A stretch of 64,000 nt of DNA from Georgfuchsia toluolica (GCF_907163265.1 NZ_CAJQUM010000001.1:1178001-1242000); one strand, 5' to 3'. Numbered from the stretch's first letter, positions 19,922 to 28,804 are shown. Numbers and translations are program-made. The notes: generated from the sequence alone by a model not told the origin.

Positions 19922-20342
19922 TCATATTTCCACTTCCCGGTAACGGCTAATTTCGTATGGCACATTCCTGTGAGTCCACGTGTCGATCTTGTCCCGATTC
20001 CCAGCCCTGTGCCCCTTCTGCGCTTGCCTCGGACACAACCTTGGATGATGTCCGTTATACAGCAGGCGTGCCTTGTCTTTAACCAAAAAACTCAGTTCGT
20101 CCGGCGATGATCTGGATCGATACCTGGCCGGTGCGTTGGAGGTTTCTCATCGTCAAACCATCAAGGTTGACGCCGAAACGCAGTCGTGTGGCCTCCATCT
20201 CCGTAAGCCACGTGCAGGCCGAGCTGGAATAGCCGTCAGCGCCGGTGATGTTCATCAGGGCCGGTGCGCCAGGGTGCAGGTAGCCGATGAGGTTTTCTGC
20301 AAGGGTAAAGATAATGTTGCCGGTCAATTTGTGGCTTCCCAA
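19922..20342 (-). pseudogene. Pyridoxamine-phosphate-oxidase-family flavoprotein, frameshifted
   Basis: From a TTG at 20342 the frame reads IGYLHPGAPALMNITGADGY, SACTWLTEMEATRLRFGVN and LDGLTMRNLQRTGQVSIQII, a split-barrel flavin-binding pattern. It stops at 20079 after GRTEFFG. In another frame the sense continues as KARLLYNG and on to YEISRYREVEI at 19922. A single frameshift near 20080 therefore splits the gene. It directly follows the nudix gene stop and is the last member of the pps/ubiD operon. A true 87-residue protein is possible but less likely. Confidence 0.5.
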
Positions 20343-20867
20343 TTATTGATTATCGATACGCTGCCATGGTGCAGTCACGTCGAGAATAACCTCATGCAGC
20401 CAGCAGTCCATTGCGGTTCCGTCCACCGGAGCCGGCTGTGCTGGCAGTTGCCCGCGGGCAAACAGCCCGACCTCGCTGGCGTCATCGCCGGCGATCAGGT
20501 GTCCGCCGATCGAGCGGGTCCGGTAAGCGACGATCAGCACCTCGATGTCGGCCCGCGAATACACGTCTGTCAGGCTGTCCAGCATGATTTCCAGTCCGCA
20601 TTCCTCTCGTGCCTCGCGTATCACTGCTTCGGGTACCGACTCGCCGGTCTCGACATAACCTGCCGGCGGTGCCCAATAGCCCGCGAGAGGCGGGTCGCGG
20701 CGGCGGATCAGCACCAGTTGCTGCTCATGCTCGATCATCGCCATGGCAACCGGCGCCGGGTTGCGCCAGGCAATGAAACCGCAGGCTGGGCATTGTTCGC
20801 GCTGCCGCAAATCGATCATGGACAGAACCATGCGCGATCCGCACTGGCTGCAATGCCGCGCGGTCAT
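20343..20867 (-). CDS. Nudix hydrolase with N-terminal zinc ribbon
   Basis: The 174 residues start at MTARHCSQCG. A zinc ribbon uses CSQCG and CPACGF (Cys pairs about 24 apart). The nudix box is intact as GYVETGESVPEAVIREAREECGLE, giving the GX5EX7REUXEEXGU pattern. Nudix enzymes hydrolyse nucleoside diphosphates linked to another group; a MutT-like gene is also known in anaerobic phenol clusters of Thauera/Aromatoleum. It lies 22 bases behind ubiX in the same operon. Its substrate here, perhaps an aryl phosphate or a nucleotide side product, is unknown. Confidence 0.85.
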   Translation of the reverse strand: MTARHCSQCGSRMVLSMIDLRQREQCPACGFIAWRNPAPVAMAMIEHEQQLVLIRRRDPPLAGYWAPPAGYVETGESVPEAVIREAREECGLEIMLDSLTDVYSRADIEVLIVAYRTRSIGGHLIAGDDASEVGLFARGQLPAQPAPVDGTAMDCWLHEVILDVTAPWQRIDNQ

Positions 20868-20889
20868 CCAAGTCCTGCAGGCTGTCGGG

Positions 20890-21480
20890 TCATTGTGACT
20901 TGGCACGTTCGCGTTCTTCATTACCAGTCCAACGTTTGAACAAGTCGAGTTCGATACCCAGATTGAACTGATCGAGCGCCTTGTTGACCGACTGGTTGAT
21001 GATGTCGTCGAGCGTCTTCGGCTGGTGATAGAAGGCCGGCAGCGGGGGTACCAGCACTGCACCGATTTCGGTTACCTGCGTCATCAGTCGCAGGTGTCCG
21101 AGATGCAGAGGGGTCTCGCGAATCATCAGCACCAGCCTACGCCGCTCCTTGAGCGTGACGTCGGCGGAGCGGATCAGCAGGTTGGTATTGAATGAGTTTG
21201 CCAGCGCCGAGAGCGTCTTGATCGAACATGGCGCGATCACCATGCCGTCGTGTCTGAATGAACCGGAAGAGATGCTGGCGCCGACGTCGTTGATGTCGTG
21301 CACATAAGTGGCCAGCTTCTTGACGGCATCGATCGTGTAGTCGGTTTCGTACATGATCGTGCGTTTGGCGGAATCGGACATCACAAGATGCGTCTCTACG
21401 CCGATCTGTTTCAACACCTCCAGAATTCTCAGTCCATAGATGGCGCCGCTTGCGCCCGAAATTCCGACTACCAATTTCAT
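20890..21480 (-). CDS. ubiX: UbiX-like flavin prenyltransferase
   Basis: The 196 residues begin MKLVVGISGASGAIYGLRIL, the flavin-binding start of UbiX/Pad1. DGMVIAPCSIKTLSALANSF and LKERRRLVLMIRETPLHLGHLRLM carry the other conserved contacts. UbiX joins dimethylallyl phosphate to FMN, making the prenylated flavin that UbiD-type decarboxylases need. The start at 21480 is chosen because upstream in-frame codons are not protein-like. It belongs to the operon with the UbiD homologue at 23773-25287, which is presumably its client. Confidence 0.93.
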   Translation of the reverse strand: MKLVVGISGASGAIYGLRILEVLKQIGVETHLVMSDSAKRTIMYETDYTIDAVKKLATYVHDINDVGASISSGSFRHDGMVIAPCSIKTLSALANSFNTNLLIRSADVTLKERRRLVLMIRETPLHLGHLRLMTQVTEIGAVLVPPLPAFYHQPKTLDDIINQSVNKALDQFNLGIELDLFKRWTGNEERERAKSQ

Positions 21481-21637
21481 GCTGTTGTCCTTGTATCGGA
21501 AGTGTAATCGCCACGGTCTGCAGCGTGTCTGGTCTTCACAGTATCGCCGTCGCGCCAACCCTGACTATCATCGGTGGCCGACATATTGTGTTTCACTCCT
21601 GTCATCATTTGTCAGCGTGTCCTGCGGTGTCCAGCGT

Positions 21638-22321
21638 CTAATGCGGGCCTGAAGTGTGCTGCATCTCCGTTGATTCGATGACCGGGAATCCGTCAGCCTC
21701 CAACGCGGCGACGACGTCTTGTCCTGCGTCAGCATGAAAGCGGAGGATGACCTTCTTCTCCGGATAGTCCCATTCCGACTGGTCATCCTGGCGTCCAATC
21801 GGGTACACCGCTTGCAGCACGGCCCCGGCTGCTTCCACGACATCGACAATGCGTCCGAGTACGCCTGGACCAAGCCGCACGGGCGCCAACGTAACACCGC
21901 TGCGCCGCTCCAAGGCGCCCAGGCAGTGGGCGGCCAGGTGGAAAATCTCGTTGGCGGAAATAACACCCACCACCTGATCCTGGTCGATGACCGGGAGCTG
22001 GGCTACGCCGAGTTCCTGACCTTTGAGCAGGCAATGCTCCATGGTGTCGTTCGCATGAATCGTCGCCGGGTTGCGGACCATGATGTCGCGTACCTTGAGC
22101 CGGGTGACAAAGAAATTGAACTCATCCGCATTCTGCGTGCGCAGGACGAAGCTGCCCATGCGCAGAAGGTTGGCCCGAGTTATCAGTCCACGCAACTTGC
22201 CGTTGTCAACCACCGGCAAGGCGTGCAGATTGTTTTCGCTGATGATGCGCTTTGCCTCAGACACCAGCATGCCGCTAGGAATGACCGTCGGATTTGCCTG
22301 CATCCAGTTGCGTACCATCAT
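21638..22321 (-). CDS. CBS-domain protein, phenylphosphate synthase third-subunit-like
   Basis: The 227 residues show two CBS domains (about 8-60, IISENNLHALPVVDNGKLRGLITRANLL; about 75-130, MVRNPATIHANDTMEHCLLKGQELGVAQLPVIDQDQVVGVISANEIF). An ACT-like C-terminal region follows (about 140-220). Thauera phenylphosphate synthase has a third, stimulating subunit with two CBS domains. The size and linkage to PpsA/PpsB homologues here match that subunit, so I call it PpsC-like. CBS domains bind adenine nucleotides. It lies 129 bases behind the UPF0261 gene and 157 bases before ubiX. Confidence 0.8.
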   Translation of the reverse strand: MMVRNWMQANPTVIPSGMLVSEAKRIISENNLHALPVVDNGKLRGLITRANLLRMGSFVLRTQNADEFNFFVTRLKVRDIMVRNPATIHANDTMEHCLLKGQELGVAQLPVIDQDQVVGVISANEIFHLAAHCLGALERRSGVTLAPVRLGPGVLGRIVDVVEAAGAVLQAVYPIGRQDDQSEWDYPEKKVILRFHADAGQDVVAALEADGFPVIESTEMQHTSGPH

Positions 22322-22449
22322 AGTCGTCTCTCCTTGTTTGTTTTAGTTACGGCCGCTGCGCTTAACATCGCAATCCGCGAGAGGGATAGCGCCCCCGTCT
22401 CGAGGGGACATAAGACCGACGTTAGCCTCCGCAAAAGCAAAGTTCTTGT

Positions 22450-23715
22450 TCATGTCTCTGTCGTCTCGGGCGCCTTCGCCTTGCTTCCTGCATGCAAGCG
22501 TACAAACTCATCGACCGCCACACGGGCAAATTCCGGGGTGTAAAGGTGCAGCGGGACCTTCTTGACCCGCGCCGGATCGTCGAGCTTTTCCTCCAGGCGG
22601 GCGACGAAGGCGGCATCGGCCACCGGGTCGTAGATGGGTCGCCCTTCCTTGTCCAGCGACGACCAGCCTTTGAGCGGAACGAGGAAAGTCCACGGCCCTT
22701 TGGCACGATTTAGCCGTTCGGCGATCACGTCGGCAGCCTGTCGCAGTTCGTCGGCGGTGGTGCGAACTTGGACGCGCAGGGCGTCCTGCACATACTGGGG
22801 GCGGTTTTTGGTCTTTTCCAGCATGTCGGGTCGTCCCCCATAGGACAGGATATCGAGGCCACAAGGAGCCAATACCATGGGAATACCGGTCTCCACTGCC
22901 GCCAAAAGCCGGGCGGAGCCGGGATCGCGGTTGCCCTTGAACAAATTTTCCATGACACCGCCAATACAGATATCCAGCACGCCGCTGAAGGCGCCGCTAC
23001 GGATCATCTCTTCCATTGCCTTGTCGCCCTTGCCCTGTGCGTGGCAGACGACTGGGATGAAGCCGGCTTCCTCGAGCATACCGAGCGCCGTTTGCACGGC
23101 CATTTCGCCGAAGCCGAACGAGGAGATGGCGACACAGGGCTTGTCGAAACTAAAGTTTGTGCCCAGTGTCATCTCGACCATGCCGCAAATCGCGCCGACC
23201 GCATTGGTGATCTGTGCTTTTAACAGAGGGTTCATTTTCACGATGTCGAGCACCGTGTGGTGCATCGTGATGTCATGGGTGCCAACGTACTTGTCGATAT
23301 AGGCCGGATGCGCCGCCATCGGCGAGGCCATCAGCTTGGGCATGCCGAAGGGAAGCTGTTTCATGATCGAGGTGGCGACCAGACTGGAAGTGCCGCCGCC
23401 GATACCGATGATGCCTTGAACGCGGCCGGCCCTGACCAGGTCGTCGACGATCGCTGCTGCACCTCTGATCTGGTTGTTGGTGGCGGTGTCGCGATCGGAG
23501 CGGTACTTCTCGCGCACCACCTCTATCGTCAGACCGCCGCGTAAGGCCACCTCCTCGGTCGTAATGTCGCCAGGAAAGGGTGGCGGCTCCTCCATGCTGA
23601 AGTCGAGCAGGATGGCCTCATGCCCCCGGCCCGTGATCAAATCCTTGACGAAAATAATATCTTCGCCGCGGGTGTCCAGATTGCAGACGATGACGATACT
23701 CTTCTTGCCAGTCAT
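22450..23715 (-). CDS. UPF0261 / Tm-1-like ATP-binding-domain protein
   Basis: The 421 residues begin MTGKKSIVIVCNLDTRGEDIIFV. They include GIIGIGGGTSSLVATSIMKQLPFGMPKLMASPMA, HGTC-type segments, VVCHAQGKGDKAMEEMI and LAPCGLDILSYGGRPDM. These are hallmarks of the UPF0261 family, related to the Tm-1 virus-resistance domain, which binds ATP. The molecular function of bacterial members is unknown. It sits between ubiD and the CBS protein with 57 bases to ubiD, so it is co-transcribed with the pps/ubiD genes. A role in the kinase or carboxylase step, or in handling an aryl phosphate, is possible but not shown. Confidence 0.85.
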   Translation of the reverse strand: MTGKKSIVIVCNLDTRGEDIIFVKDLITGRGHEAILLDFSMEEPPPFPGDITTEEVALRGGLTIEVVREKYRSDRDTATNNQIRGAAAIVDDLVRAGRVQGIIGIGGGTSSLVATSIMKQLPFGMPKLMASPMAAHPAYIDKYVGTHDITMHHTVLDIVKMNPLLKAQITNAVGAICGMVEMTLGTNFSFDKPCVAISSFGFGEMAVQTALGMLEEAGFIPVVCHAQGKGDKAMEEMIRSGAFSGVLDICIGGVMENLFKGNRDPGSARLLAAVETGIPMVLAPCGLDILSYGGRPDMLEKTKNRPQYVQDALRVQVRTTADELRQAADVIAERLNRAKGPWTFLVPLKGWSSLDKEGRPIYDPVADAAFVARLEEKLDDPARVKKVPLHLYTPEFARVAVDEFVRLHAGSKAKAPETTET

Positions 23716-23772
23716 TTTGTTGTGCTCTCGCTGGGTTGAAGTACCGGCAGGCAAGCCTGCCGGTACCTGTAC

Positions 23773-25287
23773 TTACTTGCCACCTTTGCCCTTTATCACT
23801 TCGGGCCGGGTCAGACGGTCGATCATTTCGGCTACCGGACTGGCGCCGGTAAAGCCGTACTCGTTCCAGCGGTCCGAAACTTTCTTCAGCACGCTGCGAT
23901 CCATGAATATCTCGTTGGGCTTGTTTTCCCACTCGTAAGGAGTACAGCAGTCGAGAACGATGCGGCTGGTGACGTCGCGCGCCTCGATCGGCAGGCCGGG
24001 ATCGAGCGGTGTCGAGCGGCCGCGCTGGGTGATCTGGGCCGAGCGCTTCGGGTCAAAACGCGTTGCCATTGCCCACCAGACACGGTCCATGTCGTCGGCC
24101 GCAATGTCGTGGTCGACCACAATCACGCCCTTGACGCCATAGTGCCCGGTCGTGCTGCCGAGCACCGCGTCAGCGACGTGGTTCGAGTGTCCCGGATACA
24201 TCTGACGGACCGAGACGATGACCCAGAAGCGGCCGGTTGCCGCAGCCGGGAAGTACACACTCTGGATACCGGGTACCTTCATCGTCTCCAGGTCGTGCCA
24301 CAGCGTCGCCGTGCGGTTCAAGGACTGGATCATGTGAATGTCGTTGATCGGCTTGCCAACCGTGGTCGACCACATGATAGGCTTGTTGCGATGCAGGATG
24401 CGCTTGATGCGCAGCACCGGCTTCGGATAATCCTTGCCCTTGTTGCCGGAATAATAGCCGGTGTATTCGCCGAACGGGCCTTCCTCCATCAGCTCGTTCG
24501 GGTCCACGAAGCCCTCGGCGATGATCTCGGCGTTGGCGGGATAGGTCAGGCCGGTGAGATCTGACTTGAACACTTCCACCGGACGGCCGCGCAGTGAACC
24601 GGCCACATCGTACTCGTCCGTCTGGGCGCTAACCAGGGTGGAACTCGTAAGGAACAATACCGGATCGCAGCCGACTACGTAAGCCGCAGGCATCAGTTCG
24701 CCACGCTCCTTGTACTTCTTCATGTGCATGTCGCCGTGCTTGCCCTTGATGATCTGGGAGCCGAGGATGTCCTTGCCGAGAACCTGGGCGCGGTAGGTGC
24801 CGAGGTTGGTCCAGCCGGTGTCCGGATCCTGCGTCACCATGAAGGCAGAGGTGCCAAAGAAGCGCCCGCCGTCATCGGGATAGAACCAGGGCGAGGGGAA
24901 CATGTTGATATCTATGTCGTCGCCGGTGATGACGTTCTCCATCACCGGCGGCTTGTCGACGAATACCGGCTTGACCATCTTCTTGGTGGTCAGTTCCATC
25001 CACTTCCTGGAGAGTTGGCACATCGACAGCGACGGATCCTGCTCCAGGCAGATGGCGATCCGCTGAGGCGTGGTGAAGGCGCTGGTGAACACCGGAATGT
25101 CGTAGCCCTTGACATTCTCGTAGAGCAAGGCCGGCCCCTTCTGCTCCTCGTTCACCTTCGAGACGTGACACAACTCGTATTTCCAGTCCACCTCGGCCTT
25201 AACGCGTTTCAGCACACCGTTTGCCTCGAGAGCGGCGATGTAGCTGCGAAGATCATTGATGGGCTTTACTTTCGTTGGTGCATTCAT
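23773..25287 (-). CDS. UbiD-family (de)carboxylase, phenylphosphate carboxylase-like
   Basis: The 504 residues start MNAPTKVKPINDLRSYIAALEANGVLKRV. UbiD-family landmarks include GPALLYENVKGY, NMFPSPWFYPDDGGRF, EGPFGEYTGYY and VPGIQSVYFPAAATGRF. UbiD enzymes use prenylated FMN to add or remove CO2 on aromatic or unsaturated acids. Located directly behind PpsB- and PpsA-like genes with ubiX in the same operon, it most likely carboxylates a phenylphosphate to 4-hydroxybenzoate. Thauera uses two UbiD homologues plus two small subunits for this. Only one UbiD is seen here, so the exact substrate is uncertain. Confidence 0.85.
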   Translation of the reverse strand: MNAPTKVKPINDLRSYIAALEANGVLKRVKAEVDWKYELCHVSKVNEEQKGPALLYENVKGYDIPVFTSAFTTPQRIAICLEQDPSLSMCQLSRKWMELTTKKMVKPVFVDKPPVMENVITGDDIDINMFPSPWFYPDDGGRFFGTSAFMVTQDPDTGWTNLGTYRAQVLGKDILGSQIIKGKHGDMHMKKYKERGELMPAAYVVGCDPVLFLTSSTLVSAQTDEYDVAGSLRGRPVEVFKSDLTGLTYPANAEIIAEGFVDPNELMEEGPFGEYTGYYSGNKGKDYPKPVLRIKRILHRNKPIMWSTTVGKPINDIHMIQSLNRTATLWHDLETMKVPGIQSVYFPAAATGRFWVIVSVRQMYPGHSNHVADAVLGSTTGHYGVKGVIVVDHDIAADDMDRVWWAMATRFDPKRSAQITQRGRSTPLDPGLPIEARDVTSRIVLDCCTPYEWENKPNEIFMDRSVLKKVSDRWNEYGFTGASPVAEMIDRLTRPEVIKGKGGK

Positions 25288-25331
25288 GCTTCGCTCCTGT
25301 AAAGTGCAGTTGTTATGGTTGAAATCGTTGG

Positions 25332-26459
25332 TTACGAAAGCTTCTTGCCGGTTAGCAGGCTGGAAAGGATGTAATCCATTGCCGAAGCGCAGCCTGTGGA
25401 CACCGGCGTCTGCTGCTTGTTGCTCCAGATCGTCTCCGGCCGTGCTTGCAGGATGAAGACATTGCCACCGGCGGGAAGGTCCTTGTCGATGGCCCATTCG
25501 ATGTCCATCGGGCGGCCGTAGTGCTTTTCGATCTGCTTGCCCATCCAGGCCAGTTCGGTGACTTCATCGTCGATGATCGATTGCACGCTCTGACGTTCGA
25601 AGGGGATCTCCGTGGCGACGGACTTCTGTGCTTTCAGATCGACGGTGTAACAAATTTCCTTTTTGGAAATGGTGCGCTCTATGATGTCGAGCGCGACCTT
25701 GTTGACGACGAAGTGGTCGGGCGTTACCTCGCCTGAAACCACCGATTCGCCGAAGCCGTAATTCGAGTCGATGACGATGACCGAGCGGTCGCCGTTGGTG
25801 GGATGAATCGTGAACATCACTCCGGCGGAAAACGAGTTGGCCATCTTCTGGATGCCGACGCTGATCGCCACCTGTTCGTGGGGGAAGCCCATCTTCATAC
25901 GATAGGCAATGGCACGCCCCGTGTACAGGCTGGAGATGCATCGCCGCACATGGTGCATGACGTCGTCGATGCCGCGAATCCACAAATAAGTGTCCTGCTG
26001 ACCCGCAAAACTTGCGCCGGGCAGATCCTCGGCCGTGGCGCTGGAACGCACGGCAACCGGGACCGCTGGAACGCCGCAGCGTATTGACAACTTTCGGTAA
26101 GACTCTGCAATCAAATCCTCAAGCTCGATCGAAATGGGGCGCGATTCGATCATCGCGCGAATGGCGTGGGAGGCCTCTTCCAACTTATCCATGTCCTCGT
26201 GGTCCAGTCCCGTGAGGAGACCGGTCACTTCGGGCTGGATGCCCGCTTCGCGCATGAACTGCGCATAGCCATGTGTCGTCAGAGCGAATCCTGGAGGCAC
26301 CCGCACCCCTGCATTGATGAGTTCGCCGAGAGAGGAGCATTTGCCCCCCACCAAGGCGACGGAGTCCTTGTTGCACTCCTCGAACCAGCACACATTCGGC
26401 ATTGTGCTATCCATCCAGTCCTCCGTGCGATTCCTGCCAATAGCCAAAGTGTCTCCCAT
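25332..26459 (-). CDS. ppsB: PpsB-like ATP-binding half of a PEP-synthase-type phosphotransferase
   Basis: The 375-residue product corresponds to the N-terminal nucleotide-binding domain of PEP synthase: CWFEECNKDSVALVGGKCSSLGELINAGVRVPPGFALTT, then VAVRSSATAEDLPGASFAGQQDTYL, and MDIEWAIDKDLPAGGNVFILQARPET at the end. In Thauera phenylphosphate synthase, this protein and the PpsA half act together to phosphorylate phenol with ATP by a His-relay mechanism. A good Shine-Dalgarno (GGAGG, 8 bases ahead) supports the start at 26459. It sits 24 bases behind ppsA, as in known clusters. Confidence 0.88.
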   Translation of the reverse strand: MGDTLAIGRNRTEDWMDSTMPNVCWFEECNKDSVALVGGKCSSLGELINAGVRVPPGFALTTHGYAQFMREAGIQPEVTGLLTGLDHEDMDKLEEASHAIRAMIESRPISIELEDLIAESYRKLSIRCGVPAVPVAVRSSATAEDLPGASFAGQQDTYLWIRGIDDVMHHVRRCISSLYTGRAIAYRMKMGFPHEQVAISVGIQKMANSFSAGVMFTIHPTNGDRSVIVIDSNYGFGESVVSGEVTPDHFVVNKVALDIIERTISKKEICYTVDLKAQKSVATEIPFERQSVQSIIDDEVTELAWMGKQIEKHYGRPMDIEWAIDKDLPAGGNVFILQARPETIWSNKQQTPVSTGCASAMDYILSSLLTGKKLS

Positions 26460-26483
26460 AGTCGATACCTCCTTGTTGCCGGA

Positions 26484-28319
26484 TCACCGGGTGATCGAAA
26501 TCACACCCGAAGAACCATCTACCCTGAGCATCATTCCGGTCTTGATGATCTTGGTGGCATGCCCGGTGCCCACGACAGCAGGCAAACCGTACTCGCGACA
26601 GACGATGGCGGCATGGCTCATGACCCCGCCGACATCGGTGATGGCTGCCTTGATCTTGGCGAATGCCGGCGCCCACGACGGCGAGGTAGTCGGTGCCACC
26701 AAAATTTCTCCTTCCTGCAGATCGCAGATGTCTTCCGCGCTGCGACATACGCGCGCCTTGCCCTCGACGATGCCGGGACTGCCGGCAAAGCCCTTGAGGT
26801 CAGTGATGCTGTCGGGATCACTGACCTCCTGTATCGCAGACCAGTCCGCCAGCGACTTGTTGGTAACGCCCCACAGAACGATCGTGAAGGGTTCCTGAAC
26901 AACCTCCGGCGCGGTGCCGATTGCGGGTGGCGGACTCCATTGGCGGAACTTCTCCATCACGCCCTTGCGCCATTCAATTTCAGGCGGCCAGGTTTTGGTG
27001 CCACGCGGGGTGACGCCAGTGGCCCATGCGGTAACCACGTCCCACAGTCCTTGCTTGATCTCGTCGCGGCGCAGGTACCAGATGTCCTCGATATCGTTGA
27101 TCATGCCATGGTCCTTCATGATCGCCGCGACTTCGCGTATCTTGTTCCAGAACACCGAGTGGAACCAGTGCTCCACGTAAAACAGGTGGTTCTCAATATA
27201 AGGAAATACAGTCTTGGCGCAATCTAACAATTCGTCGAACTGCTTCAAATCGGCATCATTGGTAATCAAGGCGCGGTACTCGGCAGTTATGCGGTCCCGT
27301 TCAGCGCGAATCTTTTCCGTCGGGCGATCGATGTTGGTGCCGGCATTGAGCTTGCCGATGTAGGTCTGAATGCCGGAGAGAGGAATAGCGAGGCTATCGT
27401 TCCAACTGCGGTCGGTGTGGAACCAGCCGGTGCCGCTGGAGATGTTGAACCACGGGTAGCGAGCCTTCTCGAAGGCGGCCAGCCACTCTGTGCCTTTTGG
27501 CAGTTTCTCGACGGCGGCCTTAACGGCGACCCAGTCCCGATGCTCCGTCACTCCCTTGTCAACACCGAGCGCAATGGCTTTCTTCGCCAGTTCCTTGAGC
27601 TCGCCGTCGGGCTTGTACATGATCACGTCGATACCCGAGATCATTTGCGTGATGCGCTGCAGCGGAATGCTCGGAAACAGCTTCTGCGTAAAGTCCATGA
27701 AGAAGACGTAGGCCGCGTAGCCGAGATTAAGGAACTCGAAGTGATACTGCCAGCACTTGATGCCCAGATTGATCAGATCGTCGTAGTTCTTGATCAAGTG
27801 GTAGCCCTTGGATTCACCCAAGGCATCGGTTACCACCGAGATGTCCTCGAGATCGGGCAGGGGCGATATCTGCAAGTCTTCGAGTTCCTTGATGGTAGCC
27901 TCCATCTTGATCTTCCACTTGGCCTCCAGTGCATCCCAGTTCTTGTAGTAGAGGCTGGCACGTTCCATGAAATTCGGCACGCGCCGACCGATTTCGGCGC
28001 CATCCTTGACCGGGACCGGCGAGATATAGACGTAGCCGTTGATGATGCGGTGATCGACTCCGCGCACCGGCGGCACCTGAAAGATGCGGTTGTTAAACTG
28101 CGACAGGGCGAGGAACCAAGCCTCATCCCAAATGGTATCGAATGGATAGAGCGGCTCTGGATAGTGTAATCCGTCGTAGAACCAGAACGTTTCCTTTTCA
28201 TACTGGTTGCGAACTGGATCGTCGGTAACGAATTGATACTGGTACGGATACATCCTCTCCCAGCCTTCCGTACCTGGAATCGCCTTGCGTTTTATATCGT
28301 GCGGGACTGGAAACTTCAT
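26484..28319 (-). CDS. ppsA: PpsA-like phosphohistidine half of a PEP-synthase-type phosphotransferase
   Basis: The 611 residues end in the mobile swivelling domain of PEP-utilising enzymes: GEILVAPTTSPSWAPAFAKI, then VGGVMSHAAIVCREYGLPAVVGTG with the phosphorylated His near residue 569. The N-terminal two thirds (PYQYQFVTDDPVRNQYEKETFWFYDGLHYPEP) is the substrate-side domain seen in phenylphosphate synthase protein 1. With PpsB it should convert a phenol and ATP to aryl phosphate, AMP and phosphate. A strong Shine-Dalgarno (AAGGAGG, 6 bases ahead) fixes the start. First gene of the operon, about 290 bases downstream of a sigma-54 promoter (28618-28633). A paralogue lies at 43898-45607. Confidence 0.88.
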   Translation of the reverse strand: MKFPVPHDIKRKAIPGTEGWERMYPYQYQFVTDDPVRNQYEKETFWFYDGLHYPEPLYPFDTIWDEAWFLALSQFNNRIFQVPPVRGVDHRIINGYVYISPVPVKDGAEIGRRVPNFMERASLYYKNWDALEAKWKIKMEATIKELEDLQISPLPDLEDISVVTDALGESKGYHLIKNYDDLINLGIKCWQYHFEFLNLGYAAYVFFMDFTQKLFPSIPLQRITQMISGIDVIMYKPDGELKELAKKAIALGVDKGVTEHRDWVAVKAAVEKLPKGTEWLAAFEKARYPWFNISSGTGWFHTDRSWNDSLAIPLSGIQTYIGKLNAGTNIDRPTEKIRAERDRITAEYRALITNDADLKQFDELLDCAKTVFPYIENHLFYVEHWFHSVFWNKIREVAAIMKDHGMINDIEDIWYLRRDEIKQGLWDVVTAWATGVTPRGTKTWPPEIEWRKGVMEKFRQWSPPPAIGTAPEVVQEPFTIVLWGVTNKSLADWSAIQEVSDPDSITDLKGFAGSPGIVEGKARVCRSAEDICDLQEGEILVAPTTSPSWAPAFAKIKAAITDVGGVMSHAAIVCREYGLPAVVGTGHATKIIKTGMMLRVDGSSGVISITR

Positions 28320-28424
28320 TGGAGGCCTCCTTCTCTAATTAACTTGTGAATATCGCGCACACGCTCGTCGCTGGCTCAATCCCCTTTTTACTGCAAAACG
28401 GATTTGTTCCCGGTGAACCTGTGC

Positions 28425-28549
28425 GCCCGCCATTTTTTTGCTGCGATCTCCGTCATCACTTCGATCTCAAGATCCCGTTCAGCTACCAACTTTTTCAGCC
28501 GTGTGTTCTCGGATTCCAAAATCTTGAGCCGCTTCACATCGCTGCTGAC
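28425..28549 (-). mobile_element. IS3-family orfA fragment in the ppsA leader
   Basis: On the minus strand about 42 codons read SSDVKRLKILESENTRLKKL then VAERDLEIEVMTEIAAKKW. This is the leucine-zipper C-terminus of IS3-family OrfA, and it ends in the A7 tract where these elements frameshift into orfB. Nothing else of the element remains. It lies between the sigma-54 promoter and ppsA, so it should be part of the transcript leader. Confidence 0.7.
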
Positions 28550-28617
28550 CCATTATCTCTAGAAGCTTGGTCCAAAAATATCCGGTCAGGTCAATGTGCC
28601 ACGATCGGGTGGTGTAA

Positions 28618-28633
28618 TGCAAGATCGGGACCA
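28618..28633 (-). promoter_or_regulatory. Sigma-54 (-24/-12) promoter of the ppsA operon
   Basis: Read on the minus strand this is TGGTCCCGATCTTGCA: a GG and a GC separated by exactly 10 bases, with TTGCA at -12. It faces ppsA. The activator is probably the DmpR-like protein at 52666-54420. Confidence 0.7.
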
Positions 28634-28783
28634 TCTATCGTCGGCGTAGTGCAATATTTCGGACTTAGAGAATGACCACGATTTGTTTAGAGCCAAGCAA
28701 CATACGGGTTCGCCAGTACGTGCACACGCAGCAAAATTACATATGCAATCACAGAAACGATTGTGCTGATGATCCAGCGCAGT

Positions 28784-28804
28784 CAATCGACTATTAGTCA
28801 TTTG
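28784..28804. promoter_or_regulatory. Upstream activator site, copy A
   Basis: A GACTA-T-TAGTC palindrome (28789-28799) is flanked by CAA and TTG that also pair. It lies about 160 bases upstream of the -24/-12 promoter, the usual distance for enhancer-binding activators. The same palindrome occurs in copy B with a changed central base. Confidence 0.55.
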
